In this document: positions 7,783 to 16,167 of the stretch, piece by piece | Numbering within the stretch: the first letter of the stretch is position 1 | How the letters are laid out: every line of letters starts with the position of its first letter | NCBI RefSeq assembly: GCF_029223285.1 | Contig: NZ_JARHUJ010000005.1 | Coordinates: 310,001 to 374,000 of the forward strand | Source: Paraflavitalea sp. CAU 1676 | GTDB lineage: Bacteria > Bacteroidota > Bacteroidia > Chitinophagales > Chitinophagaceae | Direction of reading: 5' to 3' | DNA: 64,000 nucleotides | Made by a program: the position numbers and the translations under genes | The notes under the pieces: model-generated | What the model was told of the DNA's origin: nothing | Seen by the model: only the letters and a program-made list of their open reading frames with translations | The model's database searches: none

Positions 7783-7961
7783 TGGTGAAGAGTGATGAGT
7801 GTAGGAGCGGGGGCGTATTGATATCACCGTTTTTTTGCGAGGCCAGATCTGTTTCAGATCCGTTGACAGGCGATCGCCGGCGCATACGCATGGTGGTCGA
7901 TCTTGGCTGAAATGCAGGCGGAGCTTGATTTTGCGGGGAGTATCCGGTACTGTATATAAAC

Positions 7962-7990
7962 AAAAAAAGTCCCGGATTGTGTCCGGGACT
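7962..7990 (-). terminator. Rho-independent terminator of the Lys/Ala mini-protein gene
   Basis: On the minus strand AGTCCCGGA and TCCGGGACT form a 9-bp stem with a 5-nt loop, followed by a run of seven T residues (As at 7962-7968 on the plus strand). It lies 25 nt after the stop of the gene at 8016-8120. Confidence 0.9.
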
Positions 7991-8015
7991 TGATATTTTC
8001 TGCGTTCTTAAGAAG

Positions 8016-8120
8016 TTACTTCTTAGCAGCTTTCTTAGCAGCTTTTTTCTTTGGAGCAGCTTTCTTCTTAGGAGCGGCTTTCTTTGCAGCTTTCTTTGCG
8101 GCTTTTTTCTTAGTTGCCAT
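8016..8120 (-). CDS. 34-aa Lys/Ala-rich histone H1-like mini-protein
   Basis: The minus-strand ATG at 8120 opens a 34-codon frame beginning M-A-T-K-K-K-A-A-K-K-A-A and ending A-A-K-K-A-A-K-K. It is composed almost only of Lys, Ala and Pro, with an A-A-P-K-K-K unit repeated. This is the same kind of low-complexity tail as in the DUF6496 protein at 1379-1699, without its N-terminal domain. A strong terminator follows at once, which supports a real gene despite the size. Nucleic-acid (DNA or ribosome) binding is inferred from charge. Such short lysine/alanine proteins are known in Bacteroidota next to ribosomal genes; here rpmA-rplU lies directly upstream on the same strand. Confidence 0.75.
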   Translation of the reverse strand: MATKKKAAKKAAKKAAPKKKAAPKKKAAKKAAKK

Positions 8121-8193
8121 GTTTTGTGAATTTAAAATGGTTAGTAAATAAATACTACCATAAAAATAGAAACTAATTTGAAACCGCCAAAAC

Positions 8194-8216
8194 TTTTTTT
8201 ACAATTTGTAAAAAAA
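8194..8216 (-). terminator. AT-rich hairpin terminator after rpmA
   Basis: TTTTTTTACAA and TTGTAAAAAAA are perfect arms around a single central T. Read on the minus strand it is an A/T stem with a T-run on its 3' side, just 5 nt after the rpmA stop. It separates the ribosomal operon from the 34-residue protein gene. Confidence 0.65.
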
Positions 8217-8221
8217 ATATC

Positions 8222-8479
8222 TTATGCCACTGGAAGTACGCTTACAACAGTTTTATCATCTTTCGTTTTTCTGAACTCAACTACACCGTCGTTTAAGGCA
8301 AACAGTGTGAAGTCTCTTCCTACACCTACGTTCTTACCAGGATGATAAGAAGTACCGCGTTGACGAACGATGATGTTACCGGAAATAGCAGGTTGACCGC
8401 CGTAGATCTTAACGCCAAGGCGTTTGCTCTGGGAGTCGCGGCCGTTCTTTACACTACCTTCCCCTTTTTTATGTGCCAT
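8222..8479 (-). CDS. rpmA: 50S ribosomal protein L27
   Basis: The 85-residue protein begins [16 protein letters not shown] and continues [18 protein letters not shown] and [11 protein letters not shown]. These are the standard L27 signatures; the protein lies near the peptidyl-transferase centre of the large subunit. The start at 8479 gives the family length; 26 extra upstream residues in frame are not conserved-looking. It lacks the cleaved N-terminal extension found in Firmicutes. It is second in an operon with rplU (90-nt gap). Confidence 0.98.
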   Translation of the reverse strand: MAHKKGEGSVKNGRDSQSKRLGVKIYGGQPAISGNIIVRQRGTSYHPGKNVGVGRDFTLFALNDGVVEFRKTKDDKTVVSVLPVA

Positions 8480-8569
8480 GATGAACTGATTTGAAGATTT
8501 GAAAAATTTAAGTGTTGGAAAGAAGCAGACCTGTTGTGCAAGCCGGCGTCTTTTCAAGTAGGATCACTA

Positions 8570-8872
8570 TTAAGCGATATCTGTTACTTTAATTTTTGTG
8601 TAGTGAGTACGGTGACCGTGTTTCTTGCGGAAACCCTTCCTTCTTTTCATTTTGAAGGCGATCACTTTGTCACCTTGTACCTGACCAACGATTTCGGCTT
8701 TAACGGTTGCCTTTACTGCAGTACCTACAGACAGATTTCCGTCTGCGCTTACCAGCAGTACTTCTGCGAATTCTACTTTATCACCGGCGTTACCGTCTAC
8801 ATGAGGAACATACAAAGTTTGGTCCTTCTGAACCTTAAATTGCTGACCGGCTATTTTAACTATTGCTAACAT
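8570..8872 (-). CDS. rplU: 50S ribosomal protein L21
   Basis: The 100-residue protein begins M-L-A-I-V-K-I-A-G-Q-Q-F-K-V and ends with the basic 23S rRNA-binding stretch F-K-M-K-R-R-K-G-F-R-K-K-H-G-H-R, typical of L21. It is the first gene of the rplU-rpmA pair, the usual order in bacteria. A Bacteroidota -7 element (TACCTTTG) lies about 23 nt before the ATG on the minus strand. Confidence 0.98.
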   Translation of the reverse strand: MLAIVKIAGQQFKVQKDQTLYVPHVDGNAGDKVEFAEVLLVSADGNLSVGTAVKATVKAEIVGQVQGDKVIAFKMKRRKGFRKKHGHRTHYTKIKVTDIA

Positions 8873-8894
8873 AACTTTCCAAAAATTAGGAGTG

Positions 8895-8902
8895 CAAAGG
8901 TA
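8895..8902 (-). promoter_or_regulatory. Bacteroidota -7 promoter element of rplU-rpmA
   Basis: On the minus strand the sequence is TACCTTTG, a match to the phylum consensus TAnnTTTG. A start point a few bases downstream would give a leader of about 15 nt before rplU. No clear -33 TTTG was found at the expected distance. Confidence 0.65.
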
Positions 8903-8909
8903 ATATGAT

Positions 8910-9587
8910 TAAGGCAGATTACACGGGCTTTTCGGCAATTTTTTTTAACATCTGTCGATTACTTCCAGTCTTTCTGCCTTTAGGGCGGCAAATATACACA
9001 ATAATATGGCGCGGGCCGATTTTGAAGCTTATTGTTAGCGGTGTAAAAACCAGGCAGTTAGCGGGTGGTGCAGGATTCCAGGAGCTTGGTGAAAGCCTTG
9101 AGGCGGGCCCGAAAGCTGGTCTGGGGAGATGTGGACAAGTTGCTTAGTCTCAGGGACGCTTGTCCAGTGGCAGTTGAGGAAGTGTGGAGGCAAGGAGTTG
9201 GGGGGCGCCGGAAAGCAGGCCCCAGGAGCCTTGGGAGGTGTGGTGGGCACGGCACACGGTATTGGGATCGCAGTAGAGCTGACCCTGAAGGTTTTCCTGG
9301 GGGCGGCGGACACAATGCATCTGTTGTGGGGTGGACCATGGAGGAGCCCGAAGGCTTGAACCGGGTGGGTAGCTCTTTTGCTGTATGATGGGTGGCTGGC
9401 GACCGCCAGGGGCCTATATAATAATGTGTGATTCGTATCGTTTTGTTGGGCGTTAAGCAGGGAGCTTTCTAATGTGACTCTAATCCAATTCGTTGTGCTT
9501 ATTTGGCCCCGCCGGTAGTGGGTAGATTAGCTTTTTTCGTAAGTGAATTAACCCTAATTTCGTGTGATTGCGCCTTAGATTAAACTT
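8910..9587. other. Long gene-poor gap with a G-rich plus strand
   Basis: No gene is supported between rplU and the GH3-family gene. From about 9060 to 9420 the plus strand is strikingly G-rich. All three minus-strand frames carry short proline-rich open stretches, for example one ending in R-L-K-A-F-T-K-L-L-E at 9058, but none has a consistent product or start. It could be a decayed gene or an unusual untranslated region. Confidence 0.4.
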
Positions 9588-11081
9588 ATGCAAATCAAAT
9601 CTTTACTGGCAAAACCATTTGCCAATTATGTATATAAGGGTGTGCGGAAGGGAATGACCTCGGCTGTGGCAGACCAGGAAAATATTCTGAAGGAACTGTT
9701 GAAGGTAGGTAAGACTACTGAGTTCGGGAAGGATCATCAGCTCCAGAACGTTTCGGTGTACGAGGAGTTCATTCAATCCATACCCATCCGCGACTACGAG
9801 CAGTTCAAGCCTTATATTGAAAAGATCAAGGAGGGCCGCCACAACATCCTGTGGAAGGGCAAGCCGATCTACCTGGCCAAAACCTCGGGTACTACCAGCG
9901 GCGTCAAGTACATACCCATTTCCAAAGAGTCTATTTCCAACCATATCAACAGTGCACGCAATGCGCTGCTTTGTTATATTGCTGAAACCGGCAATAGCCA
10001 GTTCACCAATGGTAAAATGATCTTTTTAAGTGGCAGTCCGGAGCTGGACCGCGTAGGGGGCATCCCCACCGGCCGCCTGAGTGGTATTGTGAACCACCAT
10101 GTGCCCAATTACCTGCGTAAGAACCAGCTGCCTTCGTACGAAACCAATTGTATCGAAGACTGGGAAACCAAGCTCGACCGCATCGTAGCCGAAACGATCG
10201 ACCAGGATATGACGCTCATCAGCGGCATACCACCGTGGATGCAGATGTATTACGACCGTTTACATCAGCTTACGGGTAAAAAGATCAAAGACATCTTCCC
10301 CAATTTCTCGGTACTGGTACACGGTGGCGTCAACTTCGAGCCTTACCGTAATAAGCTGTTTGAAAGCATCGGTAAGCAGATCCATGCCATCGAGACATTC
10401 CCTGCTTCGGAAGGTTTTATGGCCTTCCAGGATTCGCAGAATGCAGAGGGCCTGCTGTTGAATACGAACAGTGGCATTTACTTTGAGTTCATACCAGCCA
10501 ACGAGGTATTCTCCAATTCGCCTACACGCCTTAGTTTGAAGGATGTGAAAGTGGGAGAGAATTACGCCCTCATCATCAACAACAACGCAGGCCTCTGGGG
10601 CTACAATATCGGCGATACCGTGAAGTTCGTATCGACCGACCCTTACCGCATTGTGGTAACGGGCCGCATCAAGCACTTCATTTCAGCCTTTGGCGAGCAC
10701 GTGATCGGCGAAGAAGTAGAGTACAGTCTCATCAAAGCGGCGGAAGAAGAGGGTGTACACATCACCGAGTTTACGGTAGCGCCCATGATCACCCAGGGTA
10801 ATGGCAAATCGTACCATGAGTGGTTTATCGAGTTCGAGAACAAGCCGGCCGATATAGCCCGCTTTGCGCATAGGGTGGATAATTTTCTCCGCAATAAAAA
10901 CATCTATTATAACGATCTCATAACCGGTAATATCTTATTGCCACTGCACATCCGTACGGTGAAGAAGAACGGGTTCATAGATTATATGAAGTCGATCGGA
11001 AAGCTGGGCGGACAAAACAAAGTACCCCGCCTGAGTAACGACCGTAAGATTGCAACAGCCCTGGAAAAGTATGTAGAGTAG
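9588..11081 (+). CDS. GH3 family acyl-adenylase-like protein
   Basis: The 497-residue cytoplasmic protein matches the GH3 (auxin-responsive promoter) family of adenylate-forming enzymes: phosphate-binding T-S-G-T-T-S-G-V-K-Y-I-P near 104, a central P-A-S-E-G-F-M-A-F near 269, an adenylate-site motif G-L-W-G-Y-N-I-G-D-T-V-K-F near 332 and G-R-I-K-H-F-I-S-A-F-G-E-H-V near 360. Plant members conjugate amino acids to hormones; the role of Bacteroidota homologues is not settled, so the substrate is unknown. It is full length, followed 87 nt later by dxr on the same strand. Confidence 0.92.
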   Translation: MQIKSLLAKPFANYVYKGVRKGMTSAVADQENILKELLKVGKTTEFGKDHQLQNVSVYEEFIQSIPIRDYEQFKPYIEKIKEGRHNILWKGKPIYLAKTSGTTSGVKYIPISKESISNHINSARNALLCYIAETGNSQFTNGKMIFLSGSPELDRVGGIPTGRLSGIVNHHVPNYLRKNQLPSYETNCIEDWETKLDRIVAETIDQDMTLISGIPPWMQMYYDRLHQLTGKKIKDIFPNFSVLVHGGVNFEPYRNKLFESIGKQIHAIETFPASEGFMAFQDSQNAEGLLLNTNSGIYFEFIPANEVFSNSPTRLSLKDVKVGENYALIINNNAGLWGYNIGDTVKFVSTDPYRIVVTGRIKHFISAFGEHVIGEEVEYSLIKAAEEEGVHITEFTVAPMITQGNGKSYHEWFIEFENKPADIARFAHRVDNFLRNKNIYYNDLITGNILLPLHIRTVKKNGFIDYMKSIGKLGGQNKVPRLSNDRKIATALEKYVE

Positions 11082-11168
11082 GGAAGGGCCCCTGGTTGTG
11101 GGGATATTTTTCTATCTTCCGGCCGGGCTTTATTTGGTAAGTATTAAGCTATTTTCAAAAACCGGTTC

Positions 11169-12338
11169 ATGTCAAATAGTTTTCCGCAGAAACGCATAGC
11201 TTTATTTGGATCTACAGGATCGATCGGTACACAAACGCTGGACGTGATTGCCCAGCATCCCGATAAATTTACGGCAGAGGTGCTGACGGCACACAGCAAT
11301 GACGAGTTGCTGGTGGAGCAGGCATTGCGTTTCAATCCGAATATTGTAGTGATTGGCGACGAGCGCAAGTACCCCCATGTAAAGGCGGCGCTGGCGCATA
11401 CCGATACGAAGGTGTTTGCCGGTGAAGCCGCACTCGAAGAAGTGGCATCGATGGATGTCTACGATGTGATGCTGGCAGCCATTGTAGGCTTTGCCGGTTT
11501 AAAACCCACCTTGCGGGCCGTAGAGCAGGGTAAGGCCATTGCACTGGCCAACAAAGAGACCCTCGTGGTGGCAGGTGATATCGTGATGCAGAAAGCAGTG
11601 GAATACCGCGCACCCATCATTCCCGTCGATTCGGAGCACTCGGCCATCTTCCAGTGCCTGGTAGGGGAAACCCGCAATATGATCGAGAAGGTGATCCTGA
11701 CCGCTTCGGGCGGACCTTTCCTCGGCAAAAAGCCCAATTACCTCGTGAATGTAAAGCGCGATCATGCGCTGCAGCATCCCAACTGGAATATGGGGGCGAA
11801 GATCACGATCGACTCGGCTACCCTGATGAATAAGGGGCTGGAGATGATTGAAGCCCGCTGGCTGTTCAACCTGCAGCCCGACCAGGTTTCGGTGCAGGTG
11901 CATCCCCAAAGTATTATCCATAGCATGGTGCAGTTTGAAGATGGCAGCATCAAGGCGCAAATGGGACTTCCCGATATGAAGCTGCCCATCCAGTATGCGC
12001 TCACCTTCCCGCACCGGCTGCCCAATAGTTTCCCCCGTTATAATTTCCGCAAACCGGCCCAGCTCACGTTCGAGGAGCCGGATACCAAGACCTTCCGCAA
12101 CCTGGTACTGGCCACCGATGCCCTGTTCCAGGGCGGTAATGTGCCCTGCGTATTGAATGCGGCCAACGAGATCGCGGTGTTTGCCTTTTTACGCAACCGT
12201 ATCGGGTTCCTGGACATGACCGACCTGATCGAGCGTACCATGCAGCAGGTACCCTTTATTGAAAAGCCTACCCTGGAAGAGTACTATGAAAGCGACGCTG
12301 AGGCCCGTAATTTCGCCGCTTCGGTAATTAAGCTCTGA
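11169..12338 (+). CDS. dxr: 1-deoxy-D-xylulose-5-phosphate reductoisomerase
   Basis: A full-length enzyme of 389 residues. NADPH-binding G-S-T-G-S-I-G-T-Q-T-L-D is at 14-25, A-N-K-E-T-L-V-V-A-G near 128, the metal/substrate motif V-D-S-E-H-S-A-I-F-Q-C-L near 153, and S-A-T-L-M-N-K-G-L-E-M-I-E-A near 216. It catalyses the second step of the MEP isoprenoid pathway (DXP to MEP) in the cytoplasm. The order dxr-rseP is commonly conserved in bacteria and is seen here, separated by 295 bp without a clear gene. Confidence 0.98.
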   Translation: MSNSFPQKRIALFGSTGSIGTQTLDVIAQHPDKFTAEVLTAHSNDELLVEQALRFNPNIVVIGDERKYPHVKAALAHTDTKVFAGEAALEEVASMDVYDVMLAAIVGFAGLKPTLRAVEQGKAIALANKETLVVAGDIVMQKAVEYRAPIIPVDSEHSAIFQCLVGETRNMIEKVILTASGGPFLGKKPNYLVNVKRDHALQHPNWNMGAKITIDSATLMNKGLEMIEARWLFNLQPDQVSVQVHPQSIIHSMVQFEDGSIKAQMGLPDMKLPIQYALTFPHRLPNSFPRYNFRKPAQLTFEEPDTKTFRNLVLATDALFQGGNVPCVLNAANEIAVFAFLRNRIGFLDMTDLIERTMQQVPFIEKPTLEEYYESDAEARNFAASVIKL

Positions 12339-12633
12339 TTTTCAATACGGTTCGCATCAGAAGAGGGTTGTATTTTCCGTTAATAATATACGAATTTGGT
12401 TGAGCGGCATGGATATCCCATTTATTATAGGATATTTGGGATTAAGGACTGCGGTTTTGAATGCCTTTCCGGAATGTGCAGGTTGTAAAAGTGTAGATCC
12501 GGGATGAAAGGCAGGCAAACAGCGATTAGATCTGGAAATAAAATAAAAAACTCTAAAGTAAAGGCAGGAGTGAAGGGGAGCAGGCGTTTTGCTGTTGCAA
12601 CCTCACGCGATTCACGACTGACTATTCACGATT

Positions 12634-13986
12634 ATGATCACAATTTTGGCCATTGACTGGGCTTCCGTCGGAACCAAGGCTTTGCAACTGATCCTTTCCT
12701 TATCGATATTGGTGATCCTGCATGAGATGGGTCACTTTTTGCCCGCCAAATGGTTTAAGTGCCGCGTAGAGAAATTCTACCTCTTTTTCGATCCCTGGTT
12801 TTCCTTGTTCAAAAAGAAGATTGGTGAAACGGTGTACGGCATCGGCTGGTTGCCGCTGGGTGGTTATGTAAAGATCAGCGGTATGATCGATGAGAGCATG
12901 GACAAAGAACAAATGAAGCAGGCGCCGCAGCCCTGGGAGTTCAGGAGTAAGCCAGCCTGGCAGCGCCTGATCATCATGATCGGCGGGGTTACCGTGAACC
13001 TGTTGCTGGGATTCTTCCTGTTTGCGATGATCCTGTGGGTATGGGGTGAGAACCGTTTGCCGATGTCGAACCTGAAGCATGGAATCATGGTGAGCCCCAT
13101 CAGCGAAAAGGTGGGTCTGAAGAATGGAGACGTATTTGTTAGCATCGATAACAAGCCTGTAAAAGATTATTATTCCCTCACGCGCGATCTGATCCTCGAT
13201 GAGGGTAAATCGGTGCAAGTGAATCGTAATGGACAGATCATTAACCTCGAACTGCCAAAGGGTACCATTAATAGCCTGATCAAATCAAAAGGCACCTTTG
13301 TGAAGCCACGTGTGGCGCCGATCGTAGATACGGTGTTTTCGGGCGTAGGCAAGTTTACGCAGGACTCCCTGTATAAAGGTGACCAGGTGCTGGCGGTTGA
13401 CAGCACACCGGTGACGTATTACGACGAATACCTGGCGCAGGTGCCGAAATTGAAGAGCAAGGAAGTGGCGTTGACGGTGCTGCGCGGCAAGGATACGGTC
13501 ATCGTAAAGGCCAAGGCTGATACGACGGGTCGTATTGGATTCTACGTCTCCACAGAGGATCTGGCTGGATCTTACAAACAGAAGTATGATTTTCTGCCTG
13601 CCTTCCCTGCCGGCGTACACAAGGGCTGGGAGAACCTGGTGATGAACGTGAAGAACTTTAAGCTGCTGTTCACCTCGGAAGAGGTGAAGGCGAGCGAGTC
13701 GCTGGGTAGCTTTTTGAGCATAGGTAATATGTTTGGATCGCAGTGGGATTGGGAGCTGTTTTGGAGCATGACGGCGCTGCTGAGCGTGGTGCTGGCATTC
13801 ATGAACATGCTGCCGATACCGGCGCTGGATGGCGGTCACGTACTGTTTACGCTGTATGAAATGATCACAGGCCGTAAGCCGGGTGATAAGTTCATGGAGT
13901 ATGCCCAAATGGTGGGTATGGTGCTGTTGCTGGGCTTGATGGCCTATGCGATCGGCTTGGACTTCTGGCGTTATCTGTTCAAATAA
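12634..13986 (+). CDS. rseP: RIP metalloprotease RseP (site-2 protease)
   Basis: A 450-residue inner-membrane zinc protease. The active-site motif is H-E-M-G-H-F in the first membrane segment (about 31-36), and the third zinc ligand lies in the C-terminal motif M-N-M-L-P-I-P-A-L-D-G-G-H near 390-402. Two PDZ-like regions occupy the periplasmic loop (about 150-300). Membrane segments are visible at about 10-32, 113-135, 370-392 and 427-446. In known systems it cleaves anti-sigma factors and signal peptide remnants. It follows dxr and is closed by a terminator. Confidence 0.97.
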   Translation: MITILAIDWASVGTKALQLILSLSILVILHEMGHFLPAKWFKCRVEKFYLFFDPWFSLFKKKIGETVYGIGWLPLGGYVKISGMIDESMDKEQMKQAPQPWEFRSKPAWQRLIIMIGGVTVNLLLGFFLFAMILWVWGENRLPMSNLKHGIMVSPISEKVGLKNGDVFVSIDNKPVKDYYSLTRDLILDEGKSVQVNRNGQIINLELPKGTINSLIKSKGTFVKPRVAPIVDTVFSGVGKFTQDSLYKGDQVLAVDSTPVTYYDEYLAQVPKLKSKEVALTVLRGKDTVIVKAKADTTGRIGFYVSTEDLAGSYKQKYDFLPAFPAGVHKGWENLVMNVKNFKLLFTSEEVKASESLGSFLSIGNMFGSQWDWELFWSMTALLSVVLAFMNMLPIPALDGGHVLFTLYEMITGRKPGDKFMEYAQMVGMVLLLGLMAYAIGLDFWRYLFK

Positions 13987-14008
13987 AGGAGCTTCGTTAA
14001 GATATTGG

Positions 14009-14048
14009 AAACGGGCTGCAGGCAGAGTGCTTGCAGCCCGTTTTGATT
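14009..14048 (+). terminator. Rho-independent terminator after rseP
   Basis: AAACGGGCTGCA (14009-14020) pairs with TGCAGCCCGTTT (14032-14043), a 12-bp stem. The arms are followed by TTGATTTTTG. It lies 23 nt after the rseP stop. Confidence 0.88.
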
Positions 14049-14289
14049 TTTGTTAAATGGTGGTGGCGGAATTGTGCTTTGTGGTGTGTCTATAATAAGT
14101 ACTTAAGAAGCCAGGTGCCGTGTCAAATGCGGGTACCTAAAATACCACGAAGTGGTTATTGGTTGATATGGGTTTGATTGCAGGCTGGTAGCGGGTTTTG
14201 GCGTGCCTTGGGAGGGTTTCTCCGTCCATCTGCCATTTCCTACGTTTTACTAAGTCAAACGTGCAATTCGTCCAAAAGCATTTCCAAAC

Positions 14290-14420
14290 GGGGTAAACGT
14301 GGCGTTACTTTGTGTCATCAGGCAATCGAACAAAAAGTACTTAGTAAGTTTTACATAGAGTTTTCTCATAGCAGTTAGTTTTGGTTAACGGCCCCTGTTT
14401 CCACAGGGGCCTTTTCTTTT
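14290..14420 (+). ncRNA. Candidate small RNA ending in an orphan terminator
   Basis: GGCCCCTGT (14390-14398) and ACAGGGGCC (14403-14411) form a perfect 9-bp stem with a TTCC loop, followed by TTTTCTTTT. This is a textbook rightward terminator, yet no protein gene ends before it: rseP already has its own terminator at 14009-14048. A -7-like sequence TTACTTTG lies near 14310. Together these suggest a short transcript of roughly 70-110 nt. The terminator is seen directly; the RNA and its 5' end are inferred. No known RNA family was recognised. Confidence 0.4.
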
Positions 14421-14679
14421 CCCGCACAAAACGCCCATTTACCTGGGACCGCTTGCCTCAGCCTCCCGTTTCCGGCTACCGGTTCTGGCAACGGACCAGC
14501 CGATCAACCTCCCCCAAAAACAACCGCCTCTGCCTGCTGACTCAGCCTGTTGATCAAACTCGGTAGCAACAACGACCGCCTCACCCAGGGTCCACTACCA
14601 TTCTCCCACCCCAAAAAAACACGACCTCCGCCTGTCGCCCCGGTTACCGCCTGATTACCAGAAATTGCTGAAAATGTAT

Positions 14680-14687
14680 TACTTTTG
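14680..14687 (+). promoter_or_regulatory. -7 promoter element of ssrA
   Basis: TACTTTTG matches the Bacteroidota TAnnTTTG consensus and lies 36 nt before the mature tmRNA 5' end, leaving a short leader for RNase P to remove. A clear -33 element was not found. Confidence 0.65.
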
Positions 14688-14723
14688 CAGACTACAATCG
14701 CTGAAACGCTCAGCGAAAGTGAT

Positions 14724-15093
14724 GGGGTCGTATTGGTTTTGACAGCGTAGATCTTTGAAAGTGTAAGCATGTCGTGCGTTGGATAATTAGCACGTTAATC
14801 TGAATATTCAAAACTCAAATGGCAATACTCAGTATGCCATGGCTGCCTAATCAGTGATTAGATAGTCATTTGGGCCGCCGGGCCGGTTGATCTGTTACCA
14901 AGCCCCGCCGCCGACTCAAAACAAATACAGATTGCTGCTGCCGTAGGCTGTGCCGGTAGCTTAAGACTATCCAGCTAAGGATCAGGTTGGTTTGTTGGTT
15001 TCCTGCCCGTCCCCGACAAGTAATAATCAAATAAACATGTAGAAAGCTTTTGGAGGATATGTTTGGACAGGGGTTCGAGTCCCCTCGACTCCA
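14724..15093 (+). ncRNA. ssrA: Transfer-messenger RNA (tmRNA)
   Basis: The 5' end GGGGTCG pairs with CGACTCC near the 3' end to form the 7-bp acceptor stem, with a G-U at the third pair. The T arm is GGGGTTCGAGTCCCC, and the discriminator A is at 15093. The 3' CCA is not encoded (CGA follows), so it must be added after processing. The resume region encodes G-N-T-Q-Y-A-M-A-A followed by TAA, a proteolysis tag of the type seen in the phylum. tmRNA rescues stalled ribosomes and tags the unfinished protein for degradation. The length of 370 nt is normal. An 11-bp hairpin terminator follows. A decayed second copy lies at 18825-19088. Confidence 0.96.
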
Positions 15094-15101
15094 CGAAATA
15101 G

Positions 15102-15134
15102 CAGAACCCGCTCCTGTAGCGGGTTCTGTGTTTT
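15102..15134 (+). terminator. Rho-independent terminator of ssrA
   Basis: CAGAACCCGCT (15102-15112) and AGCGGGTTCTG (15118-15128) form an 11-bp perfect stem with a 5-nt loop, followed by TGTTTT. Confidence 0.88.
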
Positions 15135-15191
15135 AAGGAATCGAATTGATCTTTTGAAGATGTTTTATGTCTTTAGAATGAATTGGTTTCA

Positions 15192-15202
15192 GGTTCGAAT
15201 CC
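15192..15202 (+). other. T-arm-like fragment downstream of ssrA
   Basis: GGTTCGAATCC resembles a tRNA/tmRNA T loop and its stem, but no full tRNA can be folded around it. It may be a remnant of an earlier integration at the tmRNA 3' end, or coincidence. Confidence 0.25.
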
Positions 15203-15281
15203 GGTAGGATTGATTGGATATGATTCGTAATTATGACGTTTAGATGCAAGTAGTGGATATTGTTATTTTTTAGCGAACAAA

Positions 15282-15623
15282 ACGACATATGAAGAACGGG
15301 TAAAAAAGCATGGCTCCCTAGTGGCGAAGATCGTGACAGAAGTAGTGAGCAAAGATACCGTTGAGGTTTCCTTTGAAGATGAGGGATACGAACAATGGGC
15401 AGTAATAAAAGTGCATGTATATGAAGAGGACAAGGAGGTGGCGCTCCGGTTGCTATCTGATAACAGATCGGTATTGCAGTTTGGATGCTATGACGACGAG
15501 GATGAATTCATTGAACTGCTTCAGCCGCTTACTCAGCCGGAGGTCAATCTGATTCCCAAAGGTCTTCAAAAGGTTATGCTCAAGGTCGTATCGAGTGGGG
15601 AAATTTTTTGTCCAGATAGAGCA
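15282..15623 (+). pseudogene. Decayed copy of the acidic small protein at 18365-18736
   Basis: Translated from 15282 this region matches the intact copy at 18365-18736 along most of its length (shared V-S-K-D-T-V, E-E-D-K-E, D-D-E-D-E-F-I-E-L-L-Q-P-L-T-Q, P-K-G-L-Q-K-V-M-L-K-V-V-S-S). The position of the intact copy's ATG reads ACG, the upstream TATCTTTG promoter element reads TATTTTTT, and about 20 nt are missing near 15597, which shifts the frame. A frame from an internal GTG at 15321 stays open to 15761 only because of that shift and runs into the convergent gene at 15658. It is therefore best read as a pseudogene, lying 188 nt after ssrA. Confidence 0.75.
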
Positions 15624-15657
15624 GGAGTTTTATACAAATTTTTCAGGCAACTTTATT

Positions 15658-16167
15658 TTACATCTTACTCAACACTTCCCGCTCAAGCCGGTTTATCATC
15701 CGCGCCTTTTCGGTACTATCCAGGTAATATGATTTCGAACAAGTCCATTGCGCGTTTTTGAACGTAAATACAACATCGATAACACCTCCGGTTGTTTCAC
15801 CAACAGCATAGGTAACTACATATATTTCTCTGGGCTTGGCATCAAAATAAATCTTCTGGTCAAAATCACCACAATCGCAACCACATTCAACTGGCGCAGG
15901 TAAATTAACAGTATCTGGTAGCCTGTAATGTGGATGCTGCGATAGGTATTTTCCCAATGTTGTATCTAGTCCCAGTTTGGAATAAGAAGTAGGAAAGGTA
16001 ACCCGATTGGGCATTGATTCCGCAGGTACCACATTGCTATGTCCTTCCGGCAGAGGTTCGTGTACAAAATTTTTGCCCATGGAGTAAATGGCCCAATAGT
16101 AAGCGGCAAACGACAACATCGCAACAACAGCAAGGATAATTATTATCGTGGAAAACGCTTTCCTCAT
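15658..16167 (-). CDS. Hypothetical protein with N-terminal membrane anchor (169 aa)
   Basis: Begins M-R-K-A-F-S-T-I-I-I-I-L-A-V-V-A-M-L-S-F-type hydrophobic sequence (about 6-28), so it is probably anchored in the membrane or secreted. The middle carries a cysteine cluster, E-C-G-C-D-C-G-D, which could bind a metal or form disulfides, and the C-terminal part looks like an alpha/beta domain (Y-V-V-T-Y-A-V-G-E-T-T-G-G-V-I-D-V-V-F). Family not recognised. The gene is more AT-rich than the core genes nearby, in line with the accessory region around it. Confidence 0.65.
   Translation of the reverse strand: MRKAFSTIIIILAVVAMLSFAAYYWAIYSMGKNFVHEPLPEGHSNVVPAESMPNRVTFPTSYSKLGLDTTLGKYLSQHPHYRLPDTVNLPAPVECGCDCGDFDQKIYFDAKPREIYVVTYAVGETTGGVIDVVFTFKNAQWTCSKSYYLDSTEKARMINRLEREVLSKM

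Noticed and set aside
7380-7910. 176-residue plus-strand frame across the polX start and the tandem repeats
   Set aside because: Half of it is antisense to polX; the rest translates the 50-bp repeats with no consistent protein pattern.
14178-14770. Several 60-88 residue frames between rseP and ssrA
   Set aside because: No start-site support, composition unlike coding sequence, and one runs into ssrA.
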